A stretch of 64,000 nucleotides of DNA from CAYNHF01 sp964397045 (GTDB lineage: Bacteria > Actinomycetota > Acidimicrobiia > Spongiisociales > UBA5794), in assembly GCA_964397045.1 (NCBI GenBank), contig CAYNHF010000003.1, positions 62,001 through 126,000 on the forward strand, written 5' to 3'. The notes beneath the pieces are model-generated. The model made no database searches and was not told the origin of the DNA. It was given only the letters and a program-made list of their open reading frames with translations. The translations under genes were made by a program, and so were the position numbers. Positions 1-9,101 of this stretch are shown piece after piece. Each line of letters opens with the position of its first letter. The stretch's first letter is position 1.

Positions 1-2
1 GT

Positions 3-362
3 GGCCTCGCCATCCCCGCAACGATCCTCATCGACCCGGAGGGGAAAGAGGTCTTGCGGTTGGTGAGCCGCGATTTTGCCGACCGCCCATTTGAAGGCCT
101 GGTCCTAGAGCACCTGGCAGGCTTGGCACTCGACCCAGCACAGCAAGCGCTACCCGCGCCGGGTGACCCGCAGCCGGGGCCGAAGGCGATGCCGTTCGGT
201 GAACTGCGCAGCTACTTCCGGGGAGCCAAGTTTGGCGGCAAGGCGGTGGGTCTGCGCGCGGGGGCTACGGACGAATGGGAGCAGTTCGGCCTGCTGATGG
301 ACCACTACATGGAAGATGTCACGGCCATGTACCGCATCATCCGTGACCGTGACTCGAACTGA
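3..362 (+). CDS. Redoxin (thioredoxin-fold) protein, C-terminal part
   Basis: The reading frame is open from the left edge of the window, so the 5' part is missing. The first visible residues, GLAIPATILIDPEGKEV, look like the cis-proline loop and following strand of an AhpC/TSA or Redoxin-type thioredoxin fold (family pattern: small-Pro-x-Thr-hydrophobic-Ile-Asp-x-x-Gly). The active-site cysteine region would lie upstream and cannot be seen. The C-terminal tail of about 90 residues has no recognised domain and ends in a charged helix-like stretch. A cytoplasmic peroxiredoxin-like or disulfide-reductase role is inferred from the fold only. Confidence 0.6.
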   Translation, partial: GLAIPATILIDPEGKEVLRLVSRDFADRPFEGLVLEHLAGLALDPAQQALPAPGDPQPGPKAMPFGELRSYFRGAKFGGKAVGLRAGATDEWEQFGLLMDHYMEDVTAMYRIIRDRDSN

Positions 363-420
363 ATCGACGAGACCGGTCAGTTAGCCTCTCGTGCGACGGA
401 GCAGAACGGGAGCTACCGCC

Positions 421-2196
421 GTGACCGAGAGCGGCAACAGGATCGCGGCGGCTGTGGAGCGCTGGGTGCCCGGCGTGGCCCTGGTTCGGAACTACCAGAA
501 GGCGTGGCTGCGCAACGACCTCGTGGCTGCGCTGATCCTGACCGCGCTCCTCGTGCCGCAAGGGATGGCCTACGCGGAGCTCGCAGGCCTGCCCGCCGTC
601 ACCGGCCTGTATACGACGGTGACCGCCTTGCTCGGCTACGCAGTGTTCGGCCCGTCGCGGATCTTGGTGCTGGGCCCGGACTCCTCGCTCGCTCCGCTCA
701 TCGCCGCCATCATTGCTCCGCTCGTCATCGGGGATTCACCTGCCGAGGCGGTGGCGTTGGCAGGCATGCTGGCGATCCTGGCCGGGCTGATCGAGATCGG
801 CGCAGGCCTCTTGAAGCTGGGCACCGTCACCGACCTGCTGTCCATGCCGGTGCGGATCGGTTACCTCAACGGCATCGCCTTGCTTGTGTTGGTCAGCCAG
901 CTCCCCAAGCTCTTCGGCTTCAGCACCGAGTCGGACGGCTTCCTCGACGCCATCTACGAGTTCGTTGCGGGGGTCGTCGACGGCGAGACCGTCTGGGCTT
1001 CGTTGCTGCTGGGCGTCGCCACCATCGCGATCATGATCATCGGTCGTCGGATCGCCCCCCGAATTCCCTGGGTGCTGATCGCAGTGATCGGTGCCATCGC
1101 CATCGTCGCTTTGCTGGATCTTGCCGAAGAAGGCGTGTCGGTGGTCGGCGTGCTGCCTTCCGGGTTCCCGAGCCCAGCGTTTCCCACCGTGTCCTGGGAC
1201 GACATGGGCCCGCTACTGGCGGGAGCGCTCGCCATTGCGATCGTCTCCGTGGCGGATACTGCGGCCCTATCCCGCAGCTTCTCAGCCAAGCGGGGAGACC
1301 GCGTCGACCAGAACCACGAGGCGGTGGGCCTTGGTGCGGCCAACATCACTGCCGGGTTTTTCCAGGGGTTCCCGATGAGTGCCAGCTCGTCGCGAACCGT
1401 GGTGGCGGAGTCGGTCGGGTCGAAATCTCAGCTGACCGGCGTGATCTCCGCGATCGCGATCATCATTCTCCTGATCGGCGCCAACAGCCTTCTGGCAGAT
1501 CTGCCGTCCTCGGTGTTGGCAGCGATCGTGATCGTTGCCTCTTTCGGGCTCTTCGACGTGCAGACCATGTGGTGGCTGCTGCGGGTGCGACGGACCGACT
1601 TCGCTGCTTCCGTGATCGCCATGCTCGGTGTGGTGCTCCTCGGAGTGCTCGAGGGTCTGCTCATTGCTATCGCGGTCTCTCTCGCGGTGTTCGTGTGGAA
1701 GAGATGGCGACCCCACACCGCGGTTCTGGGGAGGGTCGCCGGCAGAAAGGGGTATCACGACATGGGTCGCCATCCCGATGCATACCAGGTGCCCGGCCTC
1801 CTCCTGTTCCGCTTCGATGCGCCGCTCTTCTTCGCCAATGCTCCTTACTTCGAGGAGACCCTGCTCGAAGCCATCGACGCCGAGCCCGAGGCGGTCCATC
1901 GAGTGGTGATCGCGGCTGAGCCAATGACCGATGTCGACAGCACCGGCGCTGAGACACTGGGGCTGGTGCTCGACGAACTGGATGCACGGGACATCGAGTT
2001 CTCCTTCGCGGAACTCAAGGGACCGGCCAAGGATCGGCTGCGCCGTTACGGCTTGTACGACAGGATCGGGGACGCATTCTTCTACTCCACGCTCGGTGAC
2101 GCGGTGATGAAGTATGCGGCCGAAAAGGGGGTTGCCCCCCGCGCGGCAGGCGGAGACCGTGGCGAAGGGGATGGGGATCTCCCCGAGCCGGCGTAG
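421..2196 (+). CDS. SulP/SLC26-family anion transporter with C-terminal STAS domain
   Basis: About 591 residues. The N-terminal 400 or so are highly hydrophobic and carry the family hallmark near the first membrane spans (VPQGMAYAELAGLPAVTGLY). The C-terminal 130 residues form a soluble STAS domain with the characteristic DSTGAETL loop. SulP proteins move sulfate, bicarbonate or other anions across the inner membrane, and the substrate cannot be read from sequence. An upstream GTG at 391 is in frame, but the GTG at 421 has a GGGAG about 8 bases upstream and is the more likely start. Unlike some family members it has no fused carbonic anhydrase. Confidence 0.9.
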   Translation: MTESGNRIAAAVERWVPGVALVRNYQKAWLRNDLVAALILTALLVPQGMAYAELAGLPAVTGLYTTVTALLGYAVFGPSRILVLGPDSSLAPLIAAIIAPLVIGDSPAEAVALAGMLAILAGLIEIGAGLLKLGTVTDLLSMPVRIGYLNGIALLVLVSQLPKLFGFSTESDGFLDAIYEFVAGVVDGETVWASLLLGVATIAIMIIGRRIAPRIPWVLIAVIGAIAIVALLDLAEEGVSVVGVLPSGFPSPAFPTVSWDDMGPLLAGALAIAIVSVADTAALSRSFSAKRGDRVDQNHEAVGLGAANITAGFFQGFPMSASSSRTVVAESVGSKSQLTGVISAIAIIILLIGANSLLADLPSSVLAAIVIVASFGLFDVQTMWWLLRVRRTDFAASVIAMLGVVLLGVLEGLLIAIAVSLAVFVWKRWRPHTAVLGRVAGRKGYHDMGRHPDAYQVPGLLLFRFDAPLFFANAPYFEETLLEAIDAEPEAVHRVVIAAEPMTDVDSTGAETLGLVLDELDARDIEFSFAELKGPAKDRLRRYGLYDRIGDAFFYSTLGDAVMKYAAEKGVAPRAAGGDRGEGDGDLPEPA

Positions 2197-2384
2197 TTCA
2201 CTCGGGCGAGGGCGCAACCAGCTCATCCTTGCCTGCCACCAGAAGCCGAACCTTCATCGGCCGATGTCCATCTGCGGCTGTAGCTGTTGCTCTCGCGCAT
2301 TCGAAGACGATGCTTCGAAACTCGCCGGCGGCAGGTAATCGGGTCGAACGGCCCTACCAGCGGTGCCGGTAGTGACGGAAGATA

Positions 2385-2403
2385 CAGTAATTACTGCAAG
2401 TAA
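2385..2403. promoter_or_regulatory. Palindromic operator candidate upstream of the GbsR-type regulator
   Basis: CAGTAATTACTG at 2385-2396 is a perfect 12-bp palindrome. It overlaps a second dyad, TTAC-N5-GTAA, at 2391-2403. Both lie 15-33 bp before the likely ATG at 2418 in otherwise GC-rich DNA. MarR/GbsR regulators usually bind such AT-rich dyads over their own promoters, so this is the best candidate for the autoregulatory site of the exporter operon. Confidence 0.5.
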
Positions 2404-2417
2404 TGGAAGGACAGAGC

Positions 2418-2885
2418 ATGGACCGGGAGGAGTTGCGTTTCACCGAGGAGATGGGCGCCGTATTCGATCAAAGCGGCTGGTCCCGAATGGCAGGCCGGGT
2501 TTGGGGCTACCTTCTCATTGTCGACGCTGAGCAGCTGTCCGCCGCCGAACTCGCAGAAGCGCTCGATGCCTCGCTGAGTTCCGTGAGCAGCGCGACACGC
2601 GAACTCACGGGCCTCGGCATGTTGGATCGCATCCGGCAGCCGGGCGAGCGGCGGGACTACTTCACGATTCACCACGGTTCCATGCTCAACCTCGTACGCC
2701 GGCGTTTCGAGATGGTCGCGGTGCTCGAGAACCTTGCAGGCCGAGCCCGAGAGAGTTTCGGCGAGCGTCCCATCGCCCAACCTCATCTCGAAGAACTCGA
2801 CGAGGTGTACGCCTGGTTTGCACGGGAGCTTCCGTTGCTCGTAGAGCGGTACGTGGCTCAGAAGGGGAGCACGAAGAGGAGGTGA
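2418..2885 (+). CDS. GbsR/MarR-family transcriptional regulator
   Basis: About 155 residues. It shows the GbsR-like arrangement: an N-terminal helix followed by AGRVWGYLLI, a winged helix with AELAEALDASLSSVSSATREL as recognition region, and the wing motif PGERRDYF. It is a likely dimeric cytoplasmic DNA-binding repressor. An in-frame ATG exists at 2403, but the ATG at 2418 is preceded by GGAAGG at ideal spacing. The stop codon overlaps the ribosome-binding site of the next gene, so the regulator and the ABC exporter genes are translationally linked. Regulation of the exporter by an unknown small ligand is inferred from this organisation. Confidence 0.88.
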   Translation: MDREELRFTEEMGAVFDQSGWSRMAGRVWGYLLIVDAEQLSAAELAEALDASLSSVSSATRELTGLGMLDRIRQPGERRDYFTIHHGSMLNLVRRRFEMVAVLENLAGRARESFGERPIAQPHLEELDEVYAWFARELPLLVERYVAQKGSTKRR

Positions 2886-2890
2886 CGGCA

Positions 2891-3589
2891 ATGCTCATCG
2901 AGATGAAGGACGTCTCCAAGCGCTATGGAGGCGGTCCGGTTGCGGTGGTCGCCCTCGACGAGGTCGGACTCCTGATTGAGGCAGGTGAATTCGTCGTGGT
3001 GCTTGGGCCGTCTGGGAGCGGCAAGACGACCTTGCTCAACATCGTCGGAGCACTCGACGCAGCTAGCGAAGGTGTCGTGCGGGTGAACGGAACTGATCTG
3101 GTCGGGGCGAGCCGTAGGGAGTTGTTCGCCTTTCGGGCGGAATCCGTCTCATTCGTGTTCCAGGCGTTCAATCTGTTCCCCGGCCTCACTGCCTGGGAGA
3201 ACGTCAAGTTTGGGCTCGATGTCTCGGGGTCAGATGACGATCCGGCATGTTTGCTGGAGAGCGTCGGGCTCGGCGACAAGGCGACGCGGTTCCCGCACGA
3301 GCTGTCGGGAGGAGAGCAGCAGCGGGTGGCGATCGCCAGAGCGCTAGCCACCGGGAATCCGGTGTTGCTATGTGACGAGCCGACCGGAGAACTCGACTTT
3401 GTGACCGGAGTGCAGATCCTCCGGCTGCTGCAGCAACAGGCACGCAACGGGCACGCAGTGGTTGTCGTCACGCACAATCGGGAGATTTCACGCATGGCCG
3501 ACCGGGTGGTCGAGCTATCCAGCGGACGCATTCTCAGCGATGGGCCGCCCGCCGCCGGCCCGGCTCCCGTGTCGGAGCTGCACTGGTGA
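2891..3589 (+). CDS. ABC transporter ATP-binding protein (LolD/MacB type)
   Basis: About 232 residues with a complete nucleotide-binding domain: Walker A GPSGSGKT, a Q-loop at VFQAFNLFP, signature LSGGEQQR, Walker B VLLCDEPTGELD and the H-loop VVVVTHN. The arrangement is that of the LolD/MacB/FtsE class, which pairs with FtsX-like permeases rather than with importers. A GTG at 2882 is in frame, but AGGAGG at 2877-2882 sits 8 bases before the ATG at 2891, which therefore decides the start. The permease gene follows after about 10 bp. Confidence 0.93.
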   Translation: MLIEMKDVSKRYGGGPVAVVALDEVGLLIEAGEFVVVLGPSGSGKTTLLNIVGALDAASEGVVRVNGTDLVGASRRELFAFRAESVSFVFQAFNLFPGLTAWENVKFGLDVSGSDDDPACLLESVGLGDKATRFPHELSGGEQQRVAIARALATGNPVLLCDEPTGELDFVTGVQILRLLQQQARNGHAVVVVTHNREISRMADRVVELSSGRILSDGPPAAGPAPVSELHW

Positions 3590-3599
3590 GGGGGATGAT

Positions 3600-6029
3600 A
3601 TGAACAAGATGGGTCTGCTACTGCGCTGGTCCTGGCGGGACCTTCGCACGCATTGGATCAAGGTCGCTGCTATCGCGCTCGTCATTGGCATCGGCACCGG
3701 AGGTTACGCCGGGCTGACATCTACCACCGAGTGGCGACGCATCTCCTATGAGGAGAGCTACAACCTGCTCGCCATGTACGACATCCGCATCGTGCTGCCT
3801 CCCGGCGCAACGGTAGACGCCGGCGAGCTGACCCAGGTTGTGGCGGCTAGTTCCGCAGCCGAGGTGATCTCGGCGACCACCGAACGCCTCGTCGTGCCTA
3901 CCCAGGTCGATGCGTCGACTGCTTCGAACACTGTGCTCACCCGCGGCGAGATCACAGGGGTGGCGTTCGCACCAGGGCCGGCCGTAGGCAAGTTCCACGC
4001 TCCTGCCGGCCGGCTGCTCACCTCGGCCGATGCCGGCAAGCCGGTAGCCATGCTGGAGCGTTCATTCGCCCGCTTCTACGACCTTCCGGCCACTGGGACG
4101 ATTCTGGTGAGCGGCGATCGCGAACTCGAATACGTCGGACAGGCGAGTACGCCGGAGTATTTCACCGTTGCACCCGAAGGCGAGGTGTCGGGCACCGAAG
4201 CGACGTTTGCCGCCGTGTTTACGACGCTCGAGACGGCGCAGCAGCTGGCGGGTGCCGAAGGCCAGGTCAACGACGTAGTCCTTTCACTGGTACCCGGCAC
4301 GGATGCCGCAGCGGTGGCTGCAGAGATCGAGGTGGAGCTCGAGCGCCGCGGCTTCGGTGCCGCAGTCACCACTCGCGACGATAATTTGTCCTACACCGCG
4401 CTCACCAAGGACATTGATCAAGACCAGGCAATGTTCAACGTGCTTGCCATCCTGCTCATGGCGGGAGCCGTCACCGCGGCGTTCAATCTCATCCAGCGTT
4501 TGATCGAGGAACAGCGACGCGAGTTGGGCATCGGCATGGCGTTGGGCGAGCGTCCGCGCGTCCTCGCGGTGCGACCGCTGCTCGTGAGTGCGCAGGTAGC
4601 GCTGCTCGGCGTTGCGTGTGGTGTGGTCGTGGGGGTCGTCGTCGGCAACGCCATGGGGGCGGTCTTGCGCGATCTCATCCCACTGCCGATATGGGACACA
4701 TCGTTCAAGCCCGGCATATTCTCGGTGGCGGCTGTCATCGGATTCGCGGTGCCCTTCATCGCGACTGCTGTGCCGGTCATCGGAGCCGTACGGGTGATGC
4801 CGATCGATGCCATCAAACCGCTGCATTTGACCGCAGGGAAGCCACTCCGCACTCCGCGACACCCCCGGGATAGGAATACCTTCCGGTTGGTGCCGTTTCG
4901 CAACCTGATCCGCGCTCGTCGCCGTACGAGTCTCACCGTGCTCGGCATTGCGGCCGCGGTAACCGTGCTGGTCGGATTCCTCGGCATCATGGATTCAGCT
5001 TTCGGGGCGATCGACACTGCTGAGCGTGAGATGGTGGGCGTCACCCCCGAACGGATCACGGTTCGTCTCAACGGCTTCTACCCGGTCGATGGGCCTCAGA
5101 TGGCCGCCGTGGCTGAGGCCCGCTCGGTAGCGGAGGCTGAAGTGACGGTTGTCGTACCCGGATCGATCACGGCTGGAGAAGACACCATCGAGGTGATCGT
5201 TGAACTGACGGACCTAGATTCAGAGATGTGGGCGCCGACACTCACTGCGGGCGACGTCGGTGCTGGGCCGGGTCTGGTGTTGTCCGAGAAGGCTGCCTCC
5301 GACCTCAGGCTGCTCCCCGGTGACACCGTGACGCTGCGTCACCCGCGCCGACAGGGTGCCGCGGGATTCGAGTACGTTGAGTCTGAGTATGCAGTGGTGG
5401 CGACTCACCCGAATCCGGTGCGGGCCATCGCCTACATGGACCGTGCCGCCTCGGTATCGGTGTTCAACCTCGCCGGTGTGTCCAACGGTCTCAATGTGCT
5501 GCCGGCGCCTGGTGCGAGTGCCGTGGACGTGCAACGCGAACTCTTCGTGCTCGATTGGGTGGCGTCGGTGCAGCCGGTTACCGCGGTGACCGAGGCAGTG
5601 CGGGACGCGTTCGGAGAGGTGCTGGCCATCATCCAGGTGATGGTGGTGGCGGTGGTGTTGCTGGCAGCGCTCATCGCTTTCAACACGGCAGCCATCAACT
5701 TCGATGCCCGGTCGAGGGAACACGCCACGATGTTCGCTTTCGGGGTCAAGGTGAGCACCGCGCTACGGATGGCCGCCACGGAGAGCTTCGTCGTCGGTGT
5801 AGCGGCAACGGCGCTCGGCATCCTGGGCGGACTAGTGATGTTGTGGTGGATGACCCAGCGCCTCTTCGCGTCGACCCTGCCCGAATACGCGCTTGGGGTC
5901 TCTGCTCGCGGAACGACTTTCGGTTTCGTGGCGGTACTGAGCATCGTGGCAGTGACGATTGCGCCGATCTTCACGGTGCGAAGGATGCGTCGAATGAACC
6001 TGCCCTCCAAGCTTCGTCTGGTCGAGTAG
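3600..6029 (+). CDS. FtsX-like ABC transporter permease (two FtsX domains)
   Basis: About 809 residues. The layout is an N-terminal membrane segment, an extracytoplasmic domain, three membrane segments with the typical FtsX motif (EEQRRELGIGMALGE), a second soluble domain and a final set of membrane segments. This is the eight-or-more-span layout of exporters that extrude lipids, peptides or drugs or act mechanically on envelope proteins. The ATG at 3600 lies just after a GAGGGGG stretch. An open frame continues upstream into the ATPase gene but overlaps it and is not credible. It forms one operon with the GbsR-type regulator and the ATPase. Confidence 0.9.
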   Translation: MNKMGLLLRWSWRDLRTHWIKVAAIALVIGIGTGGYAGLTSTTEWRRISYEESYNLLAMYDIRIVLPPGATVDAGELTQVVAASSAAEVISATTERLVVPTQVDASTASNTVLTRGEITGVAFAPGPAVGKFHAPAGRLLTSADAGKPVAMLERSFARFYDLPATGTILVSGDRELEYVGQASTPEYFTVAPEGEVSGTEATFAAVFTTLETAQQLAGAEGQVNDVVLSLVPGTDAAAVAAEIEVELERRGFGAAVTTRDDNLSYTALTKDIDQDQAMFNVLAILLMAGAVTAAFNLIQRLIEEQRRELGIGMALGERPRVLAVRPLLVSAQVALLGVACGVVVGVVVGNAMGAVLRDLIPLPIWDTSFKPGIFSVAAVIGFAVPFIATAVPVIGAVRVMPIDAIKPLHLTAGKPLRTPRHPRDRNTFRLVPFRNLIRARRRTSLTVLGIAAAVTVLVGFLGIMDSAFGAIDTAEREMVGVTPERITVRLNGFYPVDGPQMAAVAEARSVAEAEVTVVVPGSITAGEDTIEVIVELTDLDSEMWAPTLTAGDVGAGPGLVLSEKAASDLRLLPGDTVTLRHPRRQGAAGFEYVESEYAVVATHPNPVRAIAYMDRAASVSVFNLAGVSNGLNVLPAPGASAVDVQRELFVLDWVASVQPVTAVTEAVRDAFGEVLAIIQVMVVAVVLLAALIAFNTAAINFDARSREHATMFAFGVKVSTALRMAATESFVVGVAATALGILGGLVMLWWMTQRLFASTLPEYALGVSARGTTFGFVAVLSIVAVTIAPIFTVRRMRRMNLPSKLRLVE

Positions 6030-6043
6030 GCGACGCAATCACC

Positions 6044-7204
6044 TCATAGTTGTGCCGTCGTCGGAGCCGCGGTCGTGGCAAGGCGACGGGTGATTTCTGC
6101 GGCCAGGATCAGGACGACTGCGTAGACCACGAGGGCAGGCGCCACCGCATCGAGCCCGTACCGGTTGACCAGAAGGCCGACGATGCCGGGCAACAGCGCG
6201 GCTCCGGCGGCTGCGGCCGCCAATTGGTAGCCGACGACGGCAGTGGAGCGGCCGGTGCCCACCCGGCGCGGGGTGAGGAGGACCAGGGTCGGAAACACCG
6301 GGGCGAGGCCGAAGCCGATGAGGAGGAGACCGAGCGCACCTACCCATGTGGCGGGGTTCCACCAGAACAGAATGGCGCCTGCTGCCGCGGTTGCCATCCC
6401 GCCGGCCAACGCGGCTTGTGGTCGAAGGCGGTCGCCTATGGCACCCGCCATCAGGCGTCCTGCAGTGAGGCTGCCCCAGTAGGCAGCTACCCAGAACCCT
6501 GCGGCCCCCTCTGCGACGCCGCGGCCTTCGGACAGCACAGAGAATGACCATTGCCCTGCTGCTACTTCGAATCCGGTGTAGAGAGCGAAGAGTGCGAGGC
6601 TCGAGGCGATCACACCGCTGAGTCGCGGCGGGGGTCCGGGCCCGGTGACCGGGTGGGTTTCGCCCCAGCGCTTGCGGGTGCGGAGGAACGCGATCGTCAG
6701 CGCCATCTGGATGAGCCCAAAGACGAAGTACCCGGTGCGCCAGGAGCCGGGCCCGACGAGGAACAGTGTTATGATGATCGGCCCGATCGTCGCTCCGAGT
6801 CCGAACGATGCGTGGAGCAGATTCATCACCCGGGGGCCCTCGTGCAGGGCCATATAGGCGTTCAGTCCGGCGTCGATCAGAGCACTGCCCGCCCCAAGTA
6901 CCACCATCATCGCGACGAGCGCGGCCCACGTTGGAGAGAAGGCGAAGCCGAACAGGCCGAGCGTCGAGAGTGCCGAGGAGACCACGAGCGTCCACCCGAT
7001 CCCGATTCGTGACGTGATGGTTCCGGTCAGGGAGCTGGCGATGAAGTAGCCGACGACGATCGCGGCCAGCAGTACACCAAGCTGACTGATCGACCGATCG
7101 AAATCCTCAGCGATCGACGGCCAAGCAACGCCGGTGGCACCCTCCGGCAGCCCGAGGGCGATGAAGCTGATGAGCGCAAGTGCGGTGAGGCTGCGACCGG
7201 CCAT
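6044..7204 (-). CDS. MFS transporter
   Basis: 386 residues with about twelve hydrophobic segments and the MFS signature after TM2-TM3 (TSRIGIGWTLVVSSA). The N-terminal LGLPEGATGVAWPSIAEDF resembles the sugar-phosphate/fucose-permease-like MFS branch. It is an inner-membrane secondary transporter of unknown substrate. It converges on the FtsX-like permease gene with only 14 bp between the stops and is divergent from the M28 peptidase gene. Confidence 0.9.
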   Translation of the reverse strand: MAGRSLTALALISFIALGLPEGATGVAWPSIAEDFDRSISQLGVLLAAIVVGYFIASSLTGTITSRIGIGWTLVVSSALSTLGLFGFAFSPTWAALVAMMVVLGAGSALIDAGLNAYMALHEGPRVMNLLHASFGLGATIGPIIITLFLVGPGSWRTGYFVFGLIQMALTIAFLRTRKRWGETHPVTGPGPPPRLSGVIASSLALFALYTGFEVAAGQWSFSVLSEGRGVAEGAAGFWVAAYWGSLTAGRLMAGAIGDRLRPQAALAGGMATAAAGAILFWWNPATWVGALGLLLIGFGLAPVFPTLVLLTPRRVGTGRSTAVVGYQLAAAAAGAALLPGIVGLLVNRYGLDAVAPALVVYAVVLILAAEITRRLATTAAPTTAQL

Positions 7205-7653
7205 TGCCGCAAGTTAGTGGTGGGCGGTGCCACTCTCGCTCGGTCGCAGACGAGCGCGATCGGATCGATGGCCCAAGGCCGGCGCACTCGGCGGTTCGGC
7301 CCGACGTGCGCTCGTGTGTCTCACTCCCAAGCCGCTTGGGCGAAACTCTCTTGTCGCAGTCCCCTTGGATCCAGACTGCCTGGTGTCGCAACTCGACGGC
7401 AATGACTCACGCCGACCTCGAGCTCGGGACCGTCAGCCTCATGGTCGATGCAGCTCCTCCCAACCCCCTGAGTTCGCCATGGTCATTCTCCAGCAGCTCG
7501 CAGCACAGAAGAGCTGGCGTACGCACGTTGGGTGGGCACAAATCGAGCCATCGGTCTCACGAACGCGATGGGCGCTGCCGCCTCGGCCGCTTCGAGCGAA
7601 GCAGCGCGATTGCGGATTCGCCGCGCCGGTCACACGGCGGATACCGTTGCGGC
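7205..7653. other. Divergent intergenic region, no gene supported
   Basis: About 450 bp between the divergent MFS and M28 peptidase genes. An open frame runs through it into the peptidase, but its amino-acid composition (Arg/Ser/His rich, no recognisable motif) looks non-coding. A short stretch near 7515-7650 in another frame has plausible codon use (LAYARWVGTNRAIGLTNAMG) and may be a gene remnant, but I cannot assign it. No convincing terminator or riboswitch was seen. Confidence 0.4.
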
Positions 7654-8907
7654 GTGGCATTTGAAGACCTGGCGGCGACGCTTGCGTCGGGCGCTAACAG
7701 AAGGCTCGCAAAGCTCTGCGCGGTGGCTCCCGACCGGCGGCCTGGCAGTAGGGGGAACCGGGAATCCACGGCGTACACGGCCGACCTCCTCGCCCTGGCA
7801 GGCTGGGAGGTGGCGACGCCCGAGTTCGACTGTCTCGATTGGCGGACTGATGGCGGGTCGCTCGACATCGGCGATCGATCGATCGATCTGACTCCGAGTC
7901 CGTACGGGCTGGGAGTCTCGGCGAGCGGTCCTTTGCGCGTGCTCCGTGAGCTCGGAGATCTGGATCGCACGGATCTCGCCGGGTCAATTCTGCTGCTTAC
8001 CGGCACACTCGCGGCAGAACCGCTCACGCCAAAGGCATTCCCGTTCTACGGCTCCGAGGAACACACCCGGATCATCAGGTCTCTCGAGGCGGTGACCCCC
8101 GCAGCAGTGGTCGCCGTCACCGGTCGCTACCCGGCACTGTGTGGAGCACTCGATCCCTTCCCGCTCATCGAAGACGGAGACTTCACGATTCCGACCGCAA
8201 ACCTGCGGCCGCCGGACGCCGAATGGGCACTGGGTCACGCCGGTGTGGAGGCCACCGTGGAGATCCGGTCTGAGCGGTGGCCGGCTCGAGCCTGCAATGT
8301 GATCGCCCGCCGCGGACCGCAGTCGGGCAGGGTCACCATTATCGCTCACATCGACACCAAGCCCGGCACGCCGGGAGCCGTCGACAACGCTGCGGGAGTC
8401 CTCGTGCTTCTGATGTTGGCCGAGATTCTGTCGCCGAGCCGATACCCGAAACTCCCGGTGGGGGTCGAGCTTCTCCTGGTCAACGGTGAGGACCACTACG
8501 CGGCACCGGGAGAGGTCGACTGGCTCGCGGCCAACGAAGGAAGACTCGAGGACGTCGTAGTGGCAGTCAACCTCGATGGTGTCGGATACCGGGGTGCCAA
8601 CACCGCCTATTCGACGTACAACCTCGACGCTGGACTGGCTACGCACGTCGAGTCGTCGTTCGCCGGTCGCAGACGGCTGATCGAGGGTCCGGAGTGGTAT
8701 CAGAGCGACCATGCCATCTTCGCGATGCAAGGGCGTCCCGCCGTGGCGCTCACGACCGAGCTCGTCGACGAGATGTTGGAGACGCTGTTCCACTCTGCAA
8801 GCGACACACCGTCACAGGTCGACACCAGCCTGCTGGTCGAAGTCGCGGAGGCCATCGCGGACCTGATTGTCGCCTGGCCGCGACGCCTGCAGGGGAAGCC
8901 GGGGTAG
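7654..8907 (+). CDS. M28-family metallopeptidase (aminopeptidase-like)
   Basis: About 417 residues. The C-terminal half carries the M28 di-zinc site: IIAHIDTKPGTPGAVDNAAG (first His/Asp and the bridging Asp before Asn), the Glu region LLLVNGEDHY, NLDGVGY and the final His in YQSDHAIF. M28 enzymes remove N-terminal residues from peptides or deacetylate small substrates. No signal peptide is visible from the GTG at 7654, chosen because homology-like sequence begins there, so it is probably cytoplasmic. The N-terminal 200 residues probably form the inserted PA-like or lid region. Confidence 0.82.
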   Translation: MAFEDLAATLASGANRRLAKLCAVAPDRRPGSRGNRESTAYTADLLALAGWEVATPEFDCLDWRTDGGSLDIGDRSIDLTPSPYGLGVSASGPLRVLRELGDLDRTDLAGSILLLTGTLAAEPLTPKAFPFYGSEEHTRIIRSLEAVTPAAVVAVTGRYPALCGALDPFPLIEDGDFTIPTANLRPPDAEWALGHAGVEATVEIRSERWPARACNVIARRGPQSGRVTIIAHIDTKPGTPGAVDNAAGVLVLLMLAEILSPSRYPKLPVGVELLLVNGEDHYAAPGEVDWLAANEGRLEDVVVAVNLDGVGYRGANTAYSTYNLDAGLATHVESSFAGRRRLIEGPEWYQSDHAIFAMQGRPAVALTTELVDEMLETLFHSASDTPSQVDTSLLVEVAEAIADLIVAWPRRLQGKPG

Positions 8908-9101
8908 GCGACCGAGCCGCATGACCCAGCCACAACCTTCCTGAGCTGCGGCCATCAGAATTGCGACGATCCCGCCCCTTTTTGGCGGTGTCGCGTCTCG
9001 GCATGGTGAACCTCGCCGAGCCCTAATCCAGAGCTAACCCCCGCACCGCATTCTGCCCGGGTCGAGTCGAAATCCGGCTTGATGAGAAAGGGAGAAACAC
9101 C

